The notes under the pieces: model-generated | What the model was told of the DNA's origin: nothing | What the model saw: only the letters and a program-made list of their open reading frames with translations | Database searches by the model: none | Translations under genes and position numbers: made by a program | NCBI GenBank assembly: GCA_047621345.1 | Contig: JBLHLW010000014.1 | Location: 10,946 to 74,945, forward strand | Origin: Actimicrobium sp047621345 | Lineage (GTDB): Bacteria > Pseudomonadota > Gammaproteobacteria > Burkholderiales > Burkholderiaceae_D | Length of the DNA stretch: 64,000 nt | Reading direction: 5' to 3' | Shown here: in pieces, positions 1-8,598 of the stretch | How positions within the stretch are numbered: position 1 is the stretch's first letter | Layout: each line of letters begins with the position of its first letter

Positions 1-1239
1 GATCACCAACCCATCGTTGGCCAGACTGCCGACGGCCACGAAGAGGACATCGCCACGCAATTTGGTGACTGCGCGGATACTCTCGGCGATGGCTCCGGCC
101 TGGTCCGCCGCAGCGGCCACACCGGCCACCTCGGCCACCTCGCACTGCAATTGCATCGCGTCATCGGCCATGACACCGCTGATCACCAGTCGTGCTTTCA
201 AAATCAGCGGATGGCGCTGCCGCAGTTCGGCAACGTGGGCCGGATGGACGAACTGGCCGCGTACCTTGGTACTCTGATCGGCCCGCCCCATCCAGCCGCG
301 CAAACGCGTATTGGTCCGGCCACAAGGCGAATCACCGGCAATTACCGCCGACAAATCGCCGGTGGCAAAGCGCACTAGCGGATAGTCGGGGTTAAATGAC
401 GTGATCACGACTTCGCCGACCTCGCCGTGGACCACCGGCTCACCACTACCCGGACGAACGATTTCCAGCAGTAGCTGTTCGGCTAGCACCATGCCTGGAT
501 GGCACTGGCCATCGGTCATGGTTTCGTAGGCAATCGTGCCGATGTCAGCGGTACCGTAAAACTGCAACACGTGCGGAACGCCATGTTCATGGAACCAGCT
601 GCGCAGTGAAGGCGGCAGTGCCTCAGCGCTGACTAGCGCCTTGTTCAGGCTGCTGATATCAGCGTTCATCGCTTGCGCTTTTTCAATGATGATCTTCAGG
701 AAGGACGGCGTGCCGGCGTAGGCCGCCGGCTTCAGTGCGACCATCGCCTGCACCTGCATTTCGGTTTGCCCGATACCGGCCGGTATGACCGGACAACCGA
801 TTTTTTCGGCGCCACCTTCGATCATGAAAGCGGCTGGCGTGAAGTGGTACGAGAAGCAGTTCTGGATCATGTCGCCGCGCCGCAAACCCAGCGCGTTGAG
901 TGCATGCGCGCTACGCCACCAGTCCTGACTGCGCGCTTCCGGATCGAAGATCGGACCGGGCGACATGAAGATACGCCGCAAGTGCGCCACGTCAGTGCTG
1001 GCCAGCCCGCCGAACGGCAAGGCATTGTGCTGCAGCGCCATCAGATCGGCCTTGCGTGTCACCGGCAAGCGCGCCAGTGTGGCACGCGATGCAATATCTG
1101 CCGATGCAACGCCAGCGAGCCGTGCTGCCCAGCCCAGCGTGGCCTGCGCGCGGGCAATCAAGGCCGGCAAGCGCGCCATCAGCGCCGCTTCGCGCAGTGC
1201 AGCCGATTGTGTTTCGTCAGGATCGGAATAGGAAGAAAT
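1..1239 (-). CDS. Phenylacetate-CoA ligase-like AMP-forming enzyme (3' end beyond window)
   Basis: The frame is open from base 1239 to the window edge (413 codons, no stop), so the C-terminus is missing. The protein resembles PaaK-type adenylate-forming ligases: it has the late-domain stretch FYGTADIGTIAYET and the YPLVRFATGDLS segment typical of the family. The N-terminal loop reads FMSPGPIFDPE instead of SSGTTGKP, a variant I associate with PaaK-like proteins found beside liv transporters. It is the last gene of the minus-strand liv operon, 59 bases after livF. The expected N-terminus has no ATG. The best start is ATT at 1239 with GGAG five bases upstream; the first in-frame ATG is at 1179, inside the conserved region. 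It probably activates an aromatic or other organic acid taken up by the transporter; the substrate is not visible. Confidence 0.75.
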   Translation of the reverse strand, partial: MSSYSDPDETQSAALREAALMARLPALIARAQATLGWAARLAGVASADIASRATLARLPVTRKADLMALQHNALPFGGLASTDVAHLRRIFMSPGPIFDPEARSQDWWRSAHALNALGLRRGDMIQNCFSYHFTPAAFMIEGGAEKIGCPVIPAGIGQTEMQVQAMVALKPAAYAGTPSFLKIIIEKAQAMNADISSLNKALVSAEALPPSLRSWFHEHGVPHVLQFYGTADIGTIAYETMTDGQCHPGMVLAEQLLLEIVRPGSGEPVVHGEVGEVVITSFNPDYPLVRFATGDLSAVIAGDSPCGRTNTRLRGWMGRADQSTKVRGQFVHPAHVAELRQRHPLILKARLVISGVMADDAMQLQCEVAEVAGVAAAADQAGAIAESIRAVTKLRGDVLFVAVGSLANDGLVI

Positions 1240-1298
1240 GGGGTCTCCTTCGGTAGTCGATAAAAAATAAAAAGGGGATGCGATGCAAGTCGGCGTAC

Positions 1299-2138
1299 TC
1301 AGGCCAGCCAGCGCTTGCGCCGGCGATAGAACTTCATGTCCTTGAAACTCTTGCGTCCGGCGCTGGATACGCCCAGATAAAATTCCTTGACGTCTTCGTT
1401 GCTGGCCAATTCGCTGGCCTCGCCTTCCATCACGACCCGGCCGTTTTCGAGGATGTAGCCAAAGTCGGCGTAGCGCAGCGCGACGGTGGTGTTTTGTTCG
1501 GCTAGCAGGAACGAGACGTTTTCCTTGCTGTTCAAATCTTTGACGATTTCAAAAATCTCGCTGACGATTTGCGGCGCCAGTCCCATCGAGGGCTCGTCGA
1601 GCAGGATCATCGAGGGCTTGGCCATGAGCGAGCGCCCGATTGCACACATCTGCTGTTCGCCGCCCGAGGTGTAGCCAGCCTGCGAGGTACGGCGCTGCTT
1701 GAGGCGCGGAAAATAGTGGTAGACCTTTTCCAGCGCCAGCGCCAGTTCGGCGCGTGAAATTTTGCGGGTATAGGCACCGGTGAGCAAGTTCTCCTCGATC
1801 GTCAGGTGAGCAAAACAATGCCGCCCTTCCATCACTTGCGACAGGCCACGCTTGACCAGTTCACTTGGCGTGAGCTGGTCAATCCGCTGTCCCTTGAAGT
1901 CAATGCTGCCTTTGGTGATGTTGCCGCGCTCATTGCGCAGCAAGGTCGAGATCGACTTGAGCGTGGTCGATTTGCCGGCGCCATTGGCGCCCAGCAAGGC
2001 GACAATTTTCCCTTGCGGCACCTGCAATGACACGCCTTTCAGCACCAGAATCACATGGTCATAAATGACTTCGATATTGTTGATAGACAGGTAAGGTGTG
2101 CCGGCCTGCGGCGCGGTCCCGGCGAGTGGTTCTGTCAT
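1299..2138 (-). CDS. livF: Branched-chain amino acid-type ABC transporter ATP-binding protein LivF
   Basis: 279 residues. Walker A is GANGAGKST at residues 50-58, the signature is YTSGGEQQM near 156-164 (TSGGE rather than LSGGE), and Walker B is MILLDEPS near 177-184. It is one of two ATPases of a HAAT-type importer and works with LivG at the cytoplasmic face of LivHM. It ends in a basic tail (FYRRRKRWLA) somewhat longer than usual. GGAG stands six bases before the ATG. It lies between the binding protein gene and the PaaK-like ligase gene, so the importer may carry an acid that is then CoA-activated rather than leucine itself. The family is certain, the substrate is not. Confidence 0.9.
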   Translation of the reverse strand: MTEPLAGTAPQAGTPYLSINNIEVIYDHVILVLKGVSLQVPQGKIVALLGANGAGKSTTLKSISTLLRNERGNITKGSIDFKGQRIDQLTPSELVKRGLSQVMEGRHCFAHLTIEENLLTGAYTRKISRAELALALEKVYHYFPRLKQRRTSQAGYTSGGEQQMCAIGRSLMAKPSMILLDEPSMGLAPQIVSEIFEIVKDLNSKENVSFLLAEQNTTVALRYADFGYILENGRVVMEGEASELASNEDVKEFYLGVSSAGRKSFKDMKFYRRRKRWLA

Positions 2139-2207
2139 GGAGCGCTCCAGAAAACGAGTACATGGAACAGGCCCGGCGCGACTGCATCATTGCGCCGGAC
2201 CGCTGGG

Positions 2208-3509
2208 TTACTGCATGCAGGCTGGCGTGATGTTCTTTTCAGCCGCATATTTGGCAGACGCCTCAGCTTGCAAGCGATCCGTCAGCGCCTTGTCACCGGA
2301 GATCCACTTCGGTGTGATGGCATTCCATTTACTGCCGTTCCATTGCTGCACCTTGACGGTCCCGGCGCCTTCATGGTTTTCACAGGAGGTGCGGATTTCG
2401 GGGAACATGTCCGAGGCACCCAGCGCCTTTTGGCGCGCAGCATCGACCTTCAGATTTTCCAGGCCCCAGCGCACCTGTTCGCCCGTCATGACCTTGCCCT
2501 TGCCATACTTTTCCTGCGCCGTACGGATAGCTTCGGTCCATAGGATCGCCGCCGTCACACCGCGTAAATGGTAGGTCGAGCCAATACTTTCTGCGCGGGT
2601 CAGGTTGCCCTTGCCGGTTGCATACAGCGAAGTACGAATCTCGTCGAGGATAGGATAATTGCCCGGTGTCGTGAAGCTCATCGCGGCATAACCTTTGGCA
2701 GCAGGCCCGGCTGGAATGGTGTCCTGCTCGGACGCCGCCCACCAGCTACCAAGCATTTTTTCACGCGGAAAACCATTGCGCTGCGCGGTCGTGAGCGCCA
2801 CCGCATTCATCACGCCCCAGCCCCACAGAATCACGTAATCCGGATTAGCACGACGTATCTGCAGCCATTGCGATTGCTGCTCGTTGCCCGGATGGGCGAC
2901 CGGAATCTTGATCAGTTCAAAGCCGTATTTTTCGGCCAGTGCATCGAACACCGGCATCGGCTCCTTGCCATAGGCCGAGTCGTGATAAAGGTCGACAATC
3001 TTCTTGCCCTTGAGCTTATCCATGCCGCCGGACATGTCACCGAAATGCTGGATCATCGCGGCGGCCTGGCTCCAGTAATTGGTCAACAGCGGAAATACGT
3101 ACGGGAACACTTTGCCATTGGCCGATTCGGATCGGCCATAGCCCATCGTCACCAGCGGAATCTTGTCGGTGGCAGCGCGGTCCATGATGCCGTAGGCGAT
3201 ACCGGTCGAGAGCGGATCAACCAGCGTAGCCCCGCCGTTGCGGGTTTTCAGGCGCTCGTAACATTCGACGCCACGCGACGTGTTGTACTCGGTTTCGCAT
3301 TCCTCCCAGCTAATCTTGACGCCATTGATGCCGCCCTTCGCATTGAGCAGGTTGAAGTAGTCGATCACGCCACCATAAAATCCTGCGCCACCGGCACCGT
3401 ACGGGCCAACCCGGTACGACAGCAACGGGATGAATTGTTCCTGCGCGACCGAGGCCGTGGCCGTGCCGCACAGGGCCGCGCCGAGCAAGACTGCATTGAT
3501 GAATTTCAT
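2208..3509 (-). CDS. Periplasmic substrate-binding protein of the liv-type ABC transporter
   Basis: 433 residues with a clear signal peptide (MKFINAVLLGAALCGTATAS, likely cleaved after SVAQ). It is a periplasmic-binding fold type I protein of the LivK/HAAT class: an N-terminal lobe with GFYGGVIDYFNLLNAKGG and EECETEYNTSRGVECYE, and a middle region with the DYVILWGWGVMN segment. At more than 400 residues it is longer than E. coli LivK (about 370), as is common for homologues linked to aromatic or short-chain acid uptake. A GGAG ribosome site precedes the ATG. It is fourth of the five transporter genes (between livM and livF) in a minus-strand run with short gaps. The ligand cannot be read from sequence. 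Confidence 0.87.
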   Translation of the reverse strand: MKFINAVLLGAALCGTATASVAQEQFIPLLSYRVGPYGAGGAGFYGGVIDYFNLLNAKGGINGVKISWEECETEYNTSRGVECYERLKTRNGGATLVDPLSTGIAYGIMDRAATDKIPLVTMGYGRSESANGKVFPYVFPLLTNYWSQAAAMIQHFGDMSGGMDKLKGKKIVDLYHDSAYGKEPMPVFDALAEKYGFELIKIPVAHPGNEQQSQWLQIRRANPDYVILWGWGVMNAVALTTAQRNGFPREKMLGSWWAASEQDTIPAGPAAKGYAAMSFTTPGNYPILDEIRTSLYATGKGNLTRAESIGSTYHLRGVTAAILWTEAIRTAQEKYGKGKVMTGEQVRWGLENLKVDAARQKALGASDMFPEIRTSCENHEGAGTVKVQQWNGSKWNAITPKWISGDKALTDRLQAEASAKYAAEKNITPACMQ

Positions 3510-3565
3510 GGTGTGTCTCCTGTAAAAACCGAACTACAAACCGTCATTGCTTCCTGTCCCGGAAA

Positions 3566-4624
3566 TCAGTGCGGAAAAGGCCATAAACGTAATTTCTCTT
3601 TCGTCAGCTGCCACAAGCGCGCCAGACCATGCGGCTCGACGATCAGGAAAAACATGATCAGGGCGCCAAAGACCATCAGCTCAAGGCTCGATGCGGCTGC
3701 GCCTGGCAAGGACAAATAATGCGCGAGCATGTTCAACCCGATCGGCATCAGCACAATGAATGCCGCACCCAGGAACGAGCCAAGAATGGAACCCAGCCCG
3801 CCAATGATGACCATGAACAAAATGCGAAACGACAGGTCGAGGCTGTAGGCTTCCGGCTCGACCGTGCCGAGGTAGGCATAGGCAAACAGCGCACCGGCGA
3901 TCCCGCAATAGAACGAGCTGACGGCGAACGCCAGCAACTTGGTGCGGACCAGCCGGAAGCCAATGACTTCGGCCGCCACATCCATGTCCCGCACCGCCAT
4001 CCATGAGCGGCCAACATTCGAGCGCACCATGTTCTTGAGCAGCAGCGCCATTACGCAGACGATGCTCAGCGTCAGCAGGTACTTGCTCGCTGGGGTGACG
4101 AACTCATAATCAAGGATGCTCATCGTCTGCGCCGTGATCACGCCCGATGAACTGTAATTGGTCAGCCACGGCACTTTGGTCAGAAACCAGACCACGAAAA
4201 ACTGCGTGGCCAGCGTCGATGCCGCCAGATAAAACCCGCGAATCCGCAGCGACGGCAAACCGAAAACGATACCCACCATGGCCGCACACAAGCCACCGAG
4301 TACAAAGGCCACCAGCAACGGCATACCGGGGATACGCAACATGAAGTTATAGGTCGCGAATGCACCAACGGCCATGAAGGCTGCGCTACCCAGCGAGAGC
4401 AGACCGGCATAGCCAGTCAGGATATTGAGCCCGAGTGCCGCCAGCGAAAAAATCAGAAACGGCACCAGAATCGCGGAAAAAATATACGGCGAGGCGATGA
4501 ACGGCACCACCAGAAAAGCGAATGCCAGCACGACCATGACACCAATGCGGTCCTGCCGGATCGGAAAGAGCTGGCTATCGGCTTCGTAACTCGGTTTGAA
4601 CTGACCTGATTCTCGGTAGAACAT
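3566..4624 (-). CDS. livM: Branched-chain amino acid-type ABC transporter permease LivM
   Basis: 352 residues, strongly hydrophobic with about eight to ten membrane segments. The family-typical stretches LNILTGYAGLLSLGSAAFMAVGA (first half) and FRILFMVIIGGLGSILGSFLGAAF (second half) are present. It forms the inner-membrane channel with LivH. A roughly 30-residue hydrophilic N-terminus precedes the first helix. AGGA lies upstream of the ATG at 4624. The gene follows livH by 88 bases and precedes the binding-protein gene by 56 bases, all in one direction, consistent with one transcript. Confidence 0.9.
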   Translation of the reverse strand: MFYRESGQFKPSYEADSQLFPIRQDRIGVMVVLAFAFLVVPFIASPYIFSAILVPFLIFSLAALGLNILTGYAGLLSLGSAAFMAVGAFATYNFMLRIPGMPLLVAFVLGGLCAAMVGIVFGLPSLRIRGFYLAASTLATQFFVVWFLTKVPWLTNYSSSGVITAQTMSILDYEFVTPASKYLLTLSIVCVMALLLKNMVRSNVGRSWMAVRDMDVAAEVIGFRLVRTKLLAFAVSSFYCGIAGALFAYAYLGTVEPEAYSLDLSFRILFMVIIGGLGSILGSFLGAAFIVLMPIGLNMLAHYLSLPGAAASSLELMVFGALIMFFLIVEPHGLARLWQLTKEKLRLWPFPH

Positions 4625-4712
4625 GCGATTTTTCCTGACTTGAAGAACACTTCAGTGGGAACCCGCGCGGGGTCCTGTCGGTACGACGACTGCACAAAGT
4701 CCGCCCGCCTCG

Positions 4713-5615
4713 CTAGACCCGTCGAATAATTTTTTCCCCGAACAGCCCTTCCGGCCGCACCAGCAAAAACAGCAGCGCCAGCACGTACGGGAACCAGCCC
4801 TCGATGCCGCCGCCGACATAGGGCCCGATATAGACCTCGGCCAGTTTTTCGGATGCACCGATAATCAGACCGCCGACAATGGCCCCCGGCACCGATGTGA
4901 AGCCGCCGAGGATCAGCACCGGCAAGGCCTTGAGCGCGACAAACGTGAGCGCAAACTGCACGCCATTGCGCGCGCCCCACAGCAAACCGGCCACCAGTGC
5001 GACAAACCCGGCGACGGCCCAGACAATGCCCCAGATCTGCTGCAACGGAATACCCACTGCCAGCGCGGCCTGATGGTCATCGGCGACGGCGCGCAAGGCA
5101 CGACCAATTTTTGTCTTCGAAAAAATCAGTGCCAGTGCCAGTACCAGCACACCGCAAATCAGCGAGGCAGTCAGGTCGAAGCGCGAGACCGACAGATTGA
5201 AGCGTTCCATCATGAACTCCAGCGGTACATCGGCAATACCGATATCGAGCCGGCGCACCCGCGCACCCCAGACCAGCTGGGCCAATCCTTCGATGAAAAA
5301 TGTCAGTCCAATGGTGGCCATGAACAAGGTGATTTCGTGCTGCCCGACCAGCGGACGCAGCACCACCTTTTCGATCGCCAGACCCAGCGCCACCATCACC
5401 ATCATCGTCAGCGCAATGGCCAACCACAGCGGCACACCGAACTTGTCGACGATGCCAACGCAGGTCAGCGCCGCAAAAAATACCATCGCTCCCTGCGCAA
5501 AATTGAAGACCCCGGACGCTTTGTAAATCAGCACAAAGCCCAGTGCCACCAGTGCGTACATCACACCGGACAGCAAGCCGCCAATCAATACTTCAAAAAA
5601 GAAAGTCAGTTCCAT
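4713..5615 (-). CDS. livH: Branched-chain amino acid-type ABC transporter permease LivH
   Basis: 300 residues, the usual LivH length. The first helices contain GLLSGVMYALVALGFVLIY followed by the conserved FNFAQGAMVFF. The loop GRALRAVADDHQAALAVGI is the cytoplasmic EAA-like contact with the ATPases. The C-terminal part has VLGGFTSVPGAIVGGLIIG. It pairs with LivM to form the membrane channel. GAGG lies upstream of the ATG, and the gap to livG is 31 bases, so co-transcription is very likely. Confidence 0.9.
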   Translation of the reverse strand: MELTFFFEVLIGGLLSGVMYALVALGFVLIYKASGVFNFAQGAMVFFAALTCVGIVDKFGVPLWLAIALTMMVMVALGLAIEKVVLRPLVGQHEITLFMATIGLTFFIEGLAQLVWGARVRRLDIGIADVPLEFMMERFNLSVSRFDLTASLICGVLVLALALIFSKTKIGRALRAVADDHQAALAVGIPLQQIWGIVWAVAGFVALVAGLLWGARNGVQFALTFVALKALPVLILGGFTSVPGAIVGGLIIGASEKLAEVYIGPYVGGGIEGWFPYVLALLFLLVRPEGLFGEKIIRRV

Positions 5616-5646
5616 CGCATCCTCTTGGTGTCAGTCCTGCCGGCCA

Positions 5647-6435
5647 TCAATGCGCCACGCCGAGATAGGCATCGATCACTTCCTGATTGCCGCGCACTTC
5701 GTCAGGTGTGCCGTCACCGATTTTTTTGCCGTAGTCAAGCACGACCACGCGGTCCGAGATATCCATCACCACGCCCATGTCATGCTCGATGAGCACGATG
5801 GTGGTGCCGAACTGGTTATTGACGTCGAGGATGAAGCGGCACATGTCCTGTTTTTCTTCGACATTCATCCCGGCCATCGGCTCGTCGAGCAGCAGGATGT
5901 CCGGCTCGGCCGCCAGCGCACGACCCAGTTCGACGCGCTTTTGCAAGCCGTACGGCAGACGCCCGACGGTGGTCTTGCGGATGTGCTGGATCTCCAGAAA
6001 ATCGATGATCTCCTCGACTTTTTTGCGGTGCGCGATTTCTTCGCGTTGGGCCGGTCCCCAGTACAGCGCCTGCAACAGGAAGTGGCTATGCATCTTCAGG
6101 TTACGGCCGGTCATGATGTTGTCGAGCACGCTCATGCCCTTGAACAGCGCGATGTTCTGGAAGGTGCGCGCGATGCCACTCTTGGCGGCGGCGTACGTGT
6201 TCATGTCCTTGCGGTGCTCGCCGCGATAGACAATCTCGCCGTGCTGCGGGCGATACACGCCATTGATGACATTAAGCAGCGAGCTCTTGCCGGCACCGTT
6301 GGGGCCGATGATGGCGCGGATTTCGTGCTCGCGGATATCGAACGAAATATCGATCAGTGCATGGACGCCACCGAACGACAGCGAGATATGCTGCAGGCTC
6401 AATACGGGTTCGCCGACGGGACGTTGTTCGCTCAT
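5647..6435 (-). CDS. livG: Branched-chain amino acid-type ABC transporter ATP-binding protein LivG
   Basis: 262 residues. Walker A is GPNGAGKSS near residue 43, the LivG-typical RTFQNIALF segment follows, the signature region is LPYGLQKRVELGRAL, and Walker B is ILLDEPMAGMN. The Y-G-L-Q-K-R-V-E form of the signature distinguishes LivG from LivF. It ends ...VIDAYLGVAH, the expected LivG tail. It lies four bases after the stop of the acyl-CoA synthetase gene, implying tight coupling of ligase and transporter expression. Confidence 0.9.
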   Translation of the reverse strand: MSEQRPVGEPVLSLQHISLSFGGVHALIDISFDIREHEIRAIIGPNGAGKSSLLNVINGVYRPQHGEIVYRGEHRKDMNTYAAAKSGIARTFQNIALFKGMSVLDNIMTGRNLKMHSHFLLQALYWGPAQREEIAHRKKVEEIIDFLEIQHIRKTTVGRLPYGLQKRVELGRALAAEPDILLLDEPMAGMNVEEKQDMCRFILDVNNQFGTTIVLIEHDMGVVMDISDRVVVLDYGKKIGDGTPDEVRGNQEVIDAYLGVAH

Positions 6436-6439
6436 GGGG

Positions 6440-8398
6440 TCACGCCTTCACAGTCGATGGGGTGATCGTGGGCACGTCGGCAATCTGCAGATCAGCGCTG
6501 ACGACACCGTCGCGGCCATCCTCGAATTTGACCTGCGTCTCGATGAACTGCGAGGTGCGACCGGCATACAGGGCATCGATCAGCACCTTGTATTTTTGCC
6601 CGACGAAGGTGCGTCTGACCTTGCGCGTGCGGGTCAGCTCGTCATCATCGGGATCGAGTTCCTTGTGCAGGATCAGGAAGCGATGGACCTGCGTCGCCGC
6701 CATCAGCGGATCGGCTGCCAGCGCGACGTTGGTCTGCTCGAGGCAACTGGCAATGAGCGTGTAGGTTTCTGCCATTGCGGCCAATTCGGTGTAACCCGAG
6801 TACGACAACCCGCGTCGCTCAGCCCAGTTGCCGACCGCGTCGAGGTCGATATTGATGAACGCGCAGACCATGTCGCGGCCGTGACCGAACACCACGGCTT
6901 CCTTGATGAACGGAAAAAACTTCAGTTTGTTTTCAAGGTAGTTGGGCGCCAGCATCGCGCCATTGTTGAGGCGGCCGACATCGACGGCGCGGTCGATAAT
7001 TTTCAGATGACCATCCGCGTCGAACACCCCGGCGTCCCCGGTATGGAAGTAGCCATCCGCATCGATCACCTCGGCGGTCGCATCCGGCCGTTTGTAATAG
7101 CTCTGGAGCATGGACGCCGATTTCACCAGCACCTCACCATTCTCGGCCAGCTTCACTTCGACACCGGGTGCCGCAATACCCACGCTATCGAGCTTGATGC
7201 TGTTGTCCGGTTGCAGGCACACGTAGGCACAGGTTTCGGTGGCACCGTAGAGCTGCTTGAGATTGATGCCTATCGAGCGATAGAAACGGAACAGGTCCGG
7301 CCCGATCGCCGCACCGGCGGTGTAAGCAACCCGGATGCGCGACAGGCCCAGCACATTTTTCAGAGGGCCAAACACGCACAGATTGCCCAGCGCGTAGCTG
7401 ATCCGGTCCGCGATGCCCACCGGTTTGCGGTCGAGGATGTCGCTGCCCACGCGACGCGCCACGTCCATGAAGTGATGGAACATCGTGCGCTTGATCAGGC
7501 CGGCATCTTCCATCCGGATCATCACCGTGGTCAGCATGTTTTCAAACACGCGTGGCGGCGCAAAATAATACGTCGGACCGATTTCGCGCAGGTCGCTCAT
7601 CACGGTTTCGCCGGACTCGGGACAATTGACGGTGAATCCTGCTACCAGAGACTGTGCATACGAAAACAGGTGATCACCAGCCCACGCCATTGGCAAGTAG
7701 GACAGCACTTCTTCGGCCTCGCTGAGTTGATCGAAATCGACGCCACCGACCGCAGCGGCAATGAACGCCGCATGCGTCTGACACACGCCTTTGGGCTTGC
7801 CGGTGGTACCAGAGGTGTAGAGCATGATCGCGACATCGTCAGCGCTGCCCTGCGCGATAGCGTCCATGAAGAAATCAGGATGCGCGCGATCAAACTCACG
7901 GCCCTGTTCCTGCAATGCCTGATAGGCCGTCAATTCGGGCTGGGTGTAATGGCGCATGCCGCGTTCGTCGTCGAACACGATGTGGGTCAGCAGCGGCAAG
8001 GTGGCCTTGATGTCGAGCAGCTTGTCGACCTGCTCCTGGTCCTCGACGATGGCGAAGACGATGTCGGCATCTTCCAGCACATAGGCCATGTCGGCAGCTG
8101 GCGCATCCTGATACAGCGGCACCGCCACGCCGCCCAGACATTGGGTTGCCATGATGGCCCAGTAAAGGCGCGGACGATTATCACCAATGATGGCCAGATG
8201 CTGGCCGCGCTGAAATCCCTTCGCGGCCAACCCACACGCCAGCGCTCGCACTTCAGCAAGGACTTGCGACCAGCTTGCGGTCTGCCAGATGCCTAACGCC
8301 TTTTCGCGATAAGCGGGGTGACCGGGCCGTTGACGGGCATGTTCAATCAACAGGGACGGAAAAATTTGCGCTGCAATGGCAGGCACGGCTGCATTCAT
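6440..8398 (-). CDS. AMP-dependent acyl-CoA synthetase (long-chain/FadD-like)
   Basis: 652 residues. The adenylation motif A3 is LYTSGTTGKPKG, the A5 region is QLYGATETCAY and the A7 region is YFHTGDAGVFDADGHLKIIDR, so it is a complete adenylate-forming enzyme of the long-chain acyl-CoA synthetase group. It makes acyl-CoA from a free acid, ATP and CoA in the cytoplasm. It is the first gene of the liv operon; the next gene starts four bases later. Together with the PaaK-like gene at the other end, the operon couples import of a carboxylic acid to CoA activation. The neighbouring divergent acyl-CoA dehydrogenase suggests beta-oxidation-like catabolism. The exact substrate is unknown. Confidence 0.85.
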   Translation of the reverse strand: MNAAVPAIAAQIFPSLLIEHARQRPGHPAYREKALGIWQTASWSQVLAEVRALACGLAAKGFQRGQHLAIIGDNRPRLYWAIMATQCLGGVAVPLYQDAPAADMAYVLEDADIVFAIVEDQEQVDKLLDIKATLPLLTHIVFDDERGMRHYTQPELTAYQALQEQGREFDRAHPDFFMDAIAQGSADDVAIMLYTSGTTGKPKGVCQTHAAFIAAAVGGVDFDQLSEAEEVLSYLPMAWAGDHLFSYAQSLVAGFTVNCPESGETVMSDLREIGPTYYFAPPRVFENMLTTVMIRMEDAGLIKRTMFHHFMDVARRVGSDILDRKPVGIADRISYALGNLCVFGPLKNVLGLSRIRVAYTAGAAIGPDLFRFYRSIGINLKQLYGATETCAYVCLQPDNSIKLDSVGIAAPGVEVKLAENGEVLVKSASMLQSYYKRPDATAEVIDADGYFHTGDAGVFDADGHLKIIDRAVDVGRLNNGAMLAPNYLENKLKFFPFIKEAVVFGHGRDMVCAFINIDLDAVGNWAERRGLSYSGYTELAAMAETYTLIASCLEQTNVALAADPLMAATQVHRFLILHKELDPDDDELTRTRKVRRTFVGQKYKVLIDALYAGRTSQFIETQVKFEDGRDGVVSADLQIADVPTITPSTVKA

Positions 8399-8536
8399 GG
8401 GTGTTCCATCCAGTCTCTTGGCAGGACGGCTTTTTTAACTTCAGCCTGTCTCTGAACATCGTCAATGGGCACTGCGTCGATCCGGCGTAGTTACTACGTG
8501 GAGCGCTTGCGGTTTCTTTATTTGATGTCTATAGTT

Positions 8537-8577
8537 CAAGTACTTGTTCTACCTAATGTTTGTTAGTCCGTCAAACA
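8537..8577. promoter_or_regulatory. Two palindromes in the divergent liv-operon/acyl-CoA dehydrogenase promoter
   Basis: CAAGTACTTG (8537-8546) is a perfect 10-bp palindrome. TGTTTG-N9-CAAACA (8557-8577) is an inverted repeat ending 21 bases before the acyl-CoA dehydrogenase start. Both lie in the roughly 200-bp region between divergent transcripts. The TetR gene at 10936 encodes a plausible ligand-responsive repressor for such sites, but this link is inference. Confidence 0.35.
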
Positions 8578-8598
8578 ATTTTTATTCCGGAGCCATTC

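Noticed and set aside
6263..8296. A 677-codon plus-strand frame opposite the liv-operon ligase
   Set aside because: It is the antisense shadow of the acyl-CoA synthetase gene; the minus-strand product has all family motifs.
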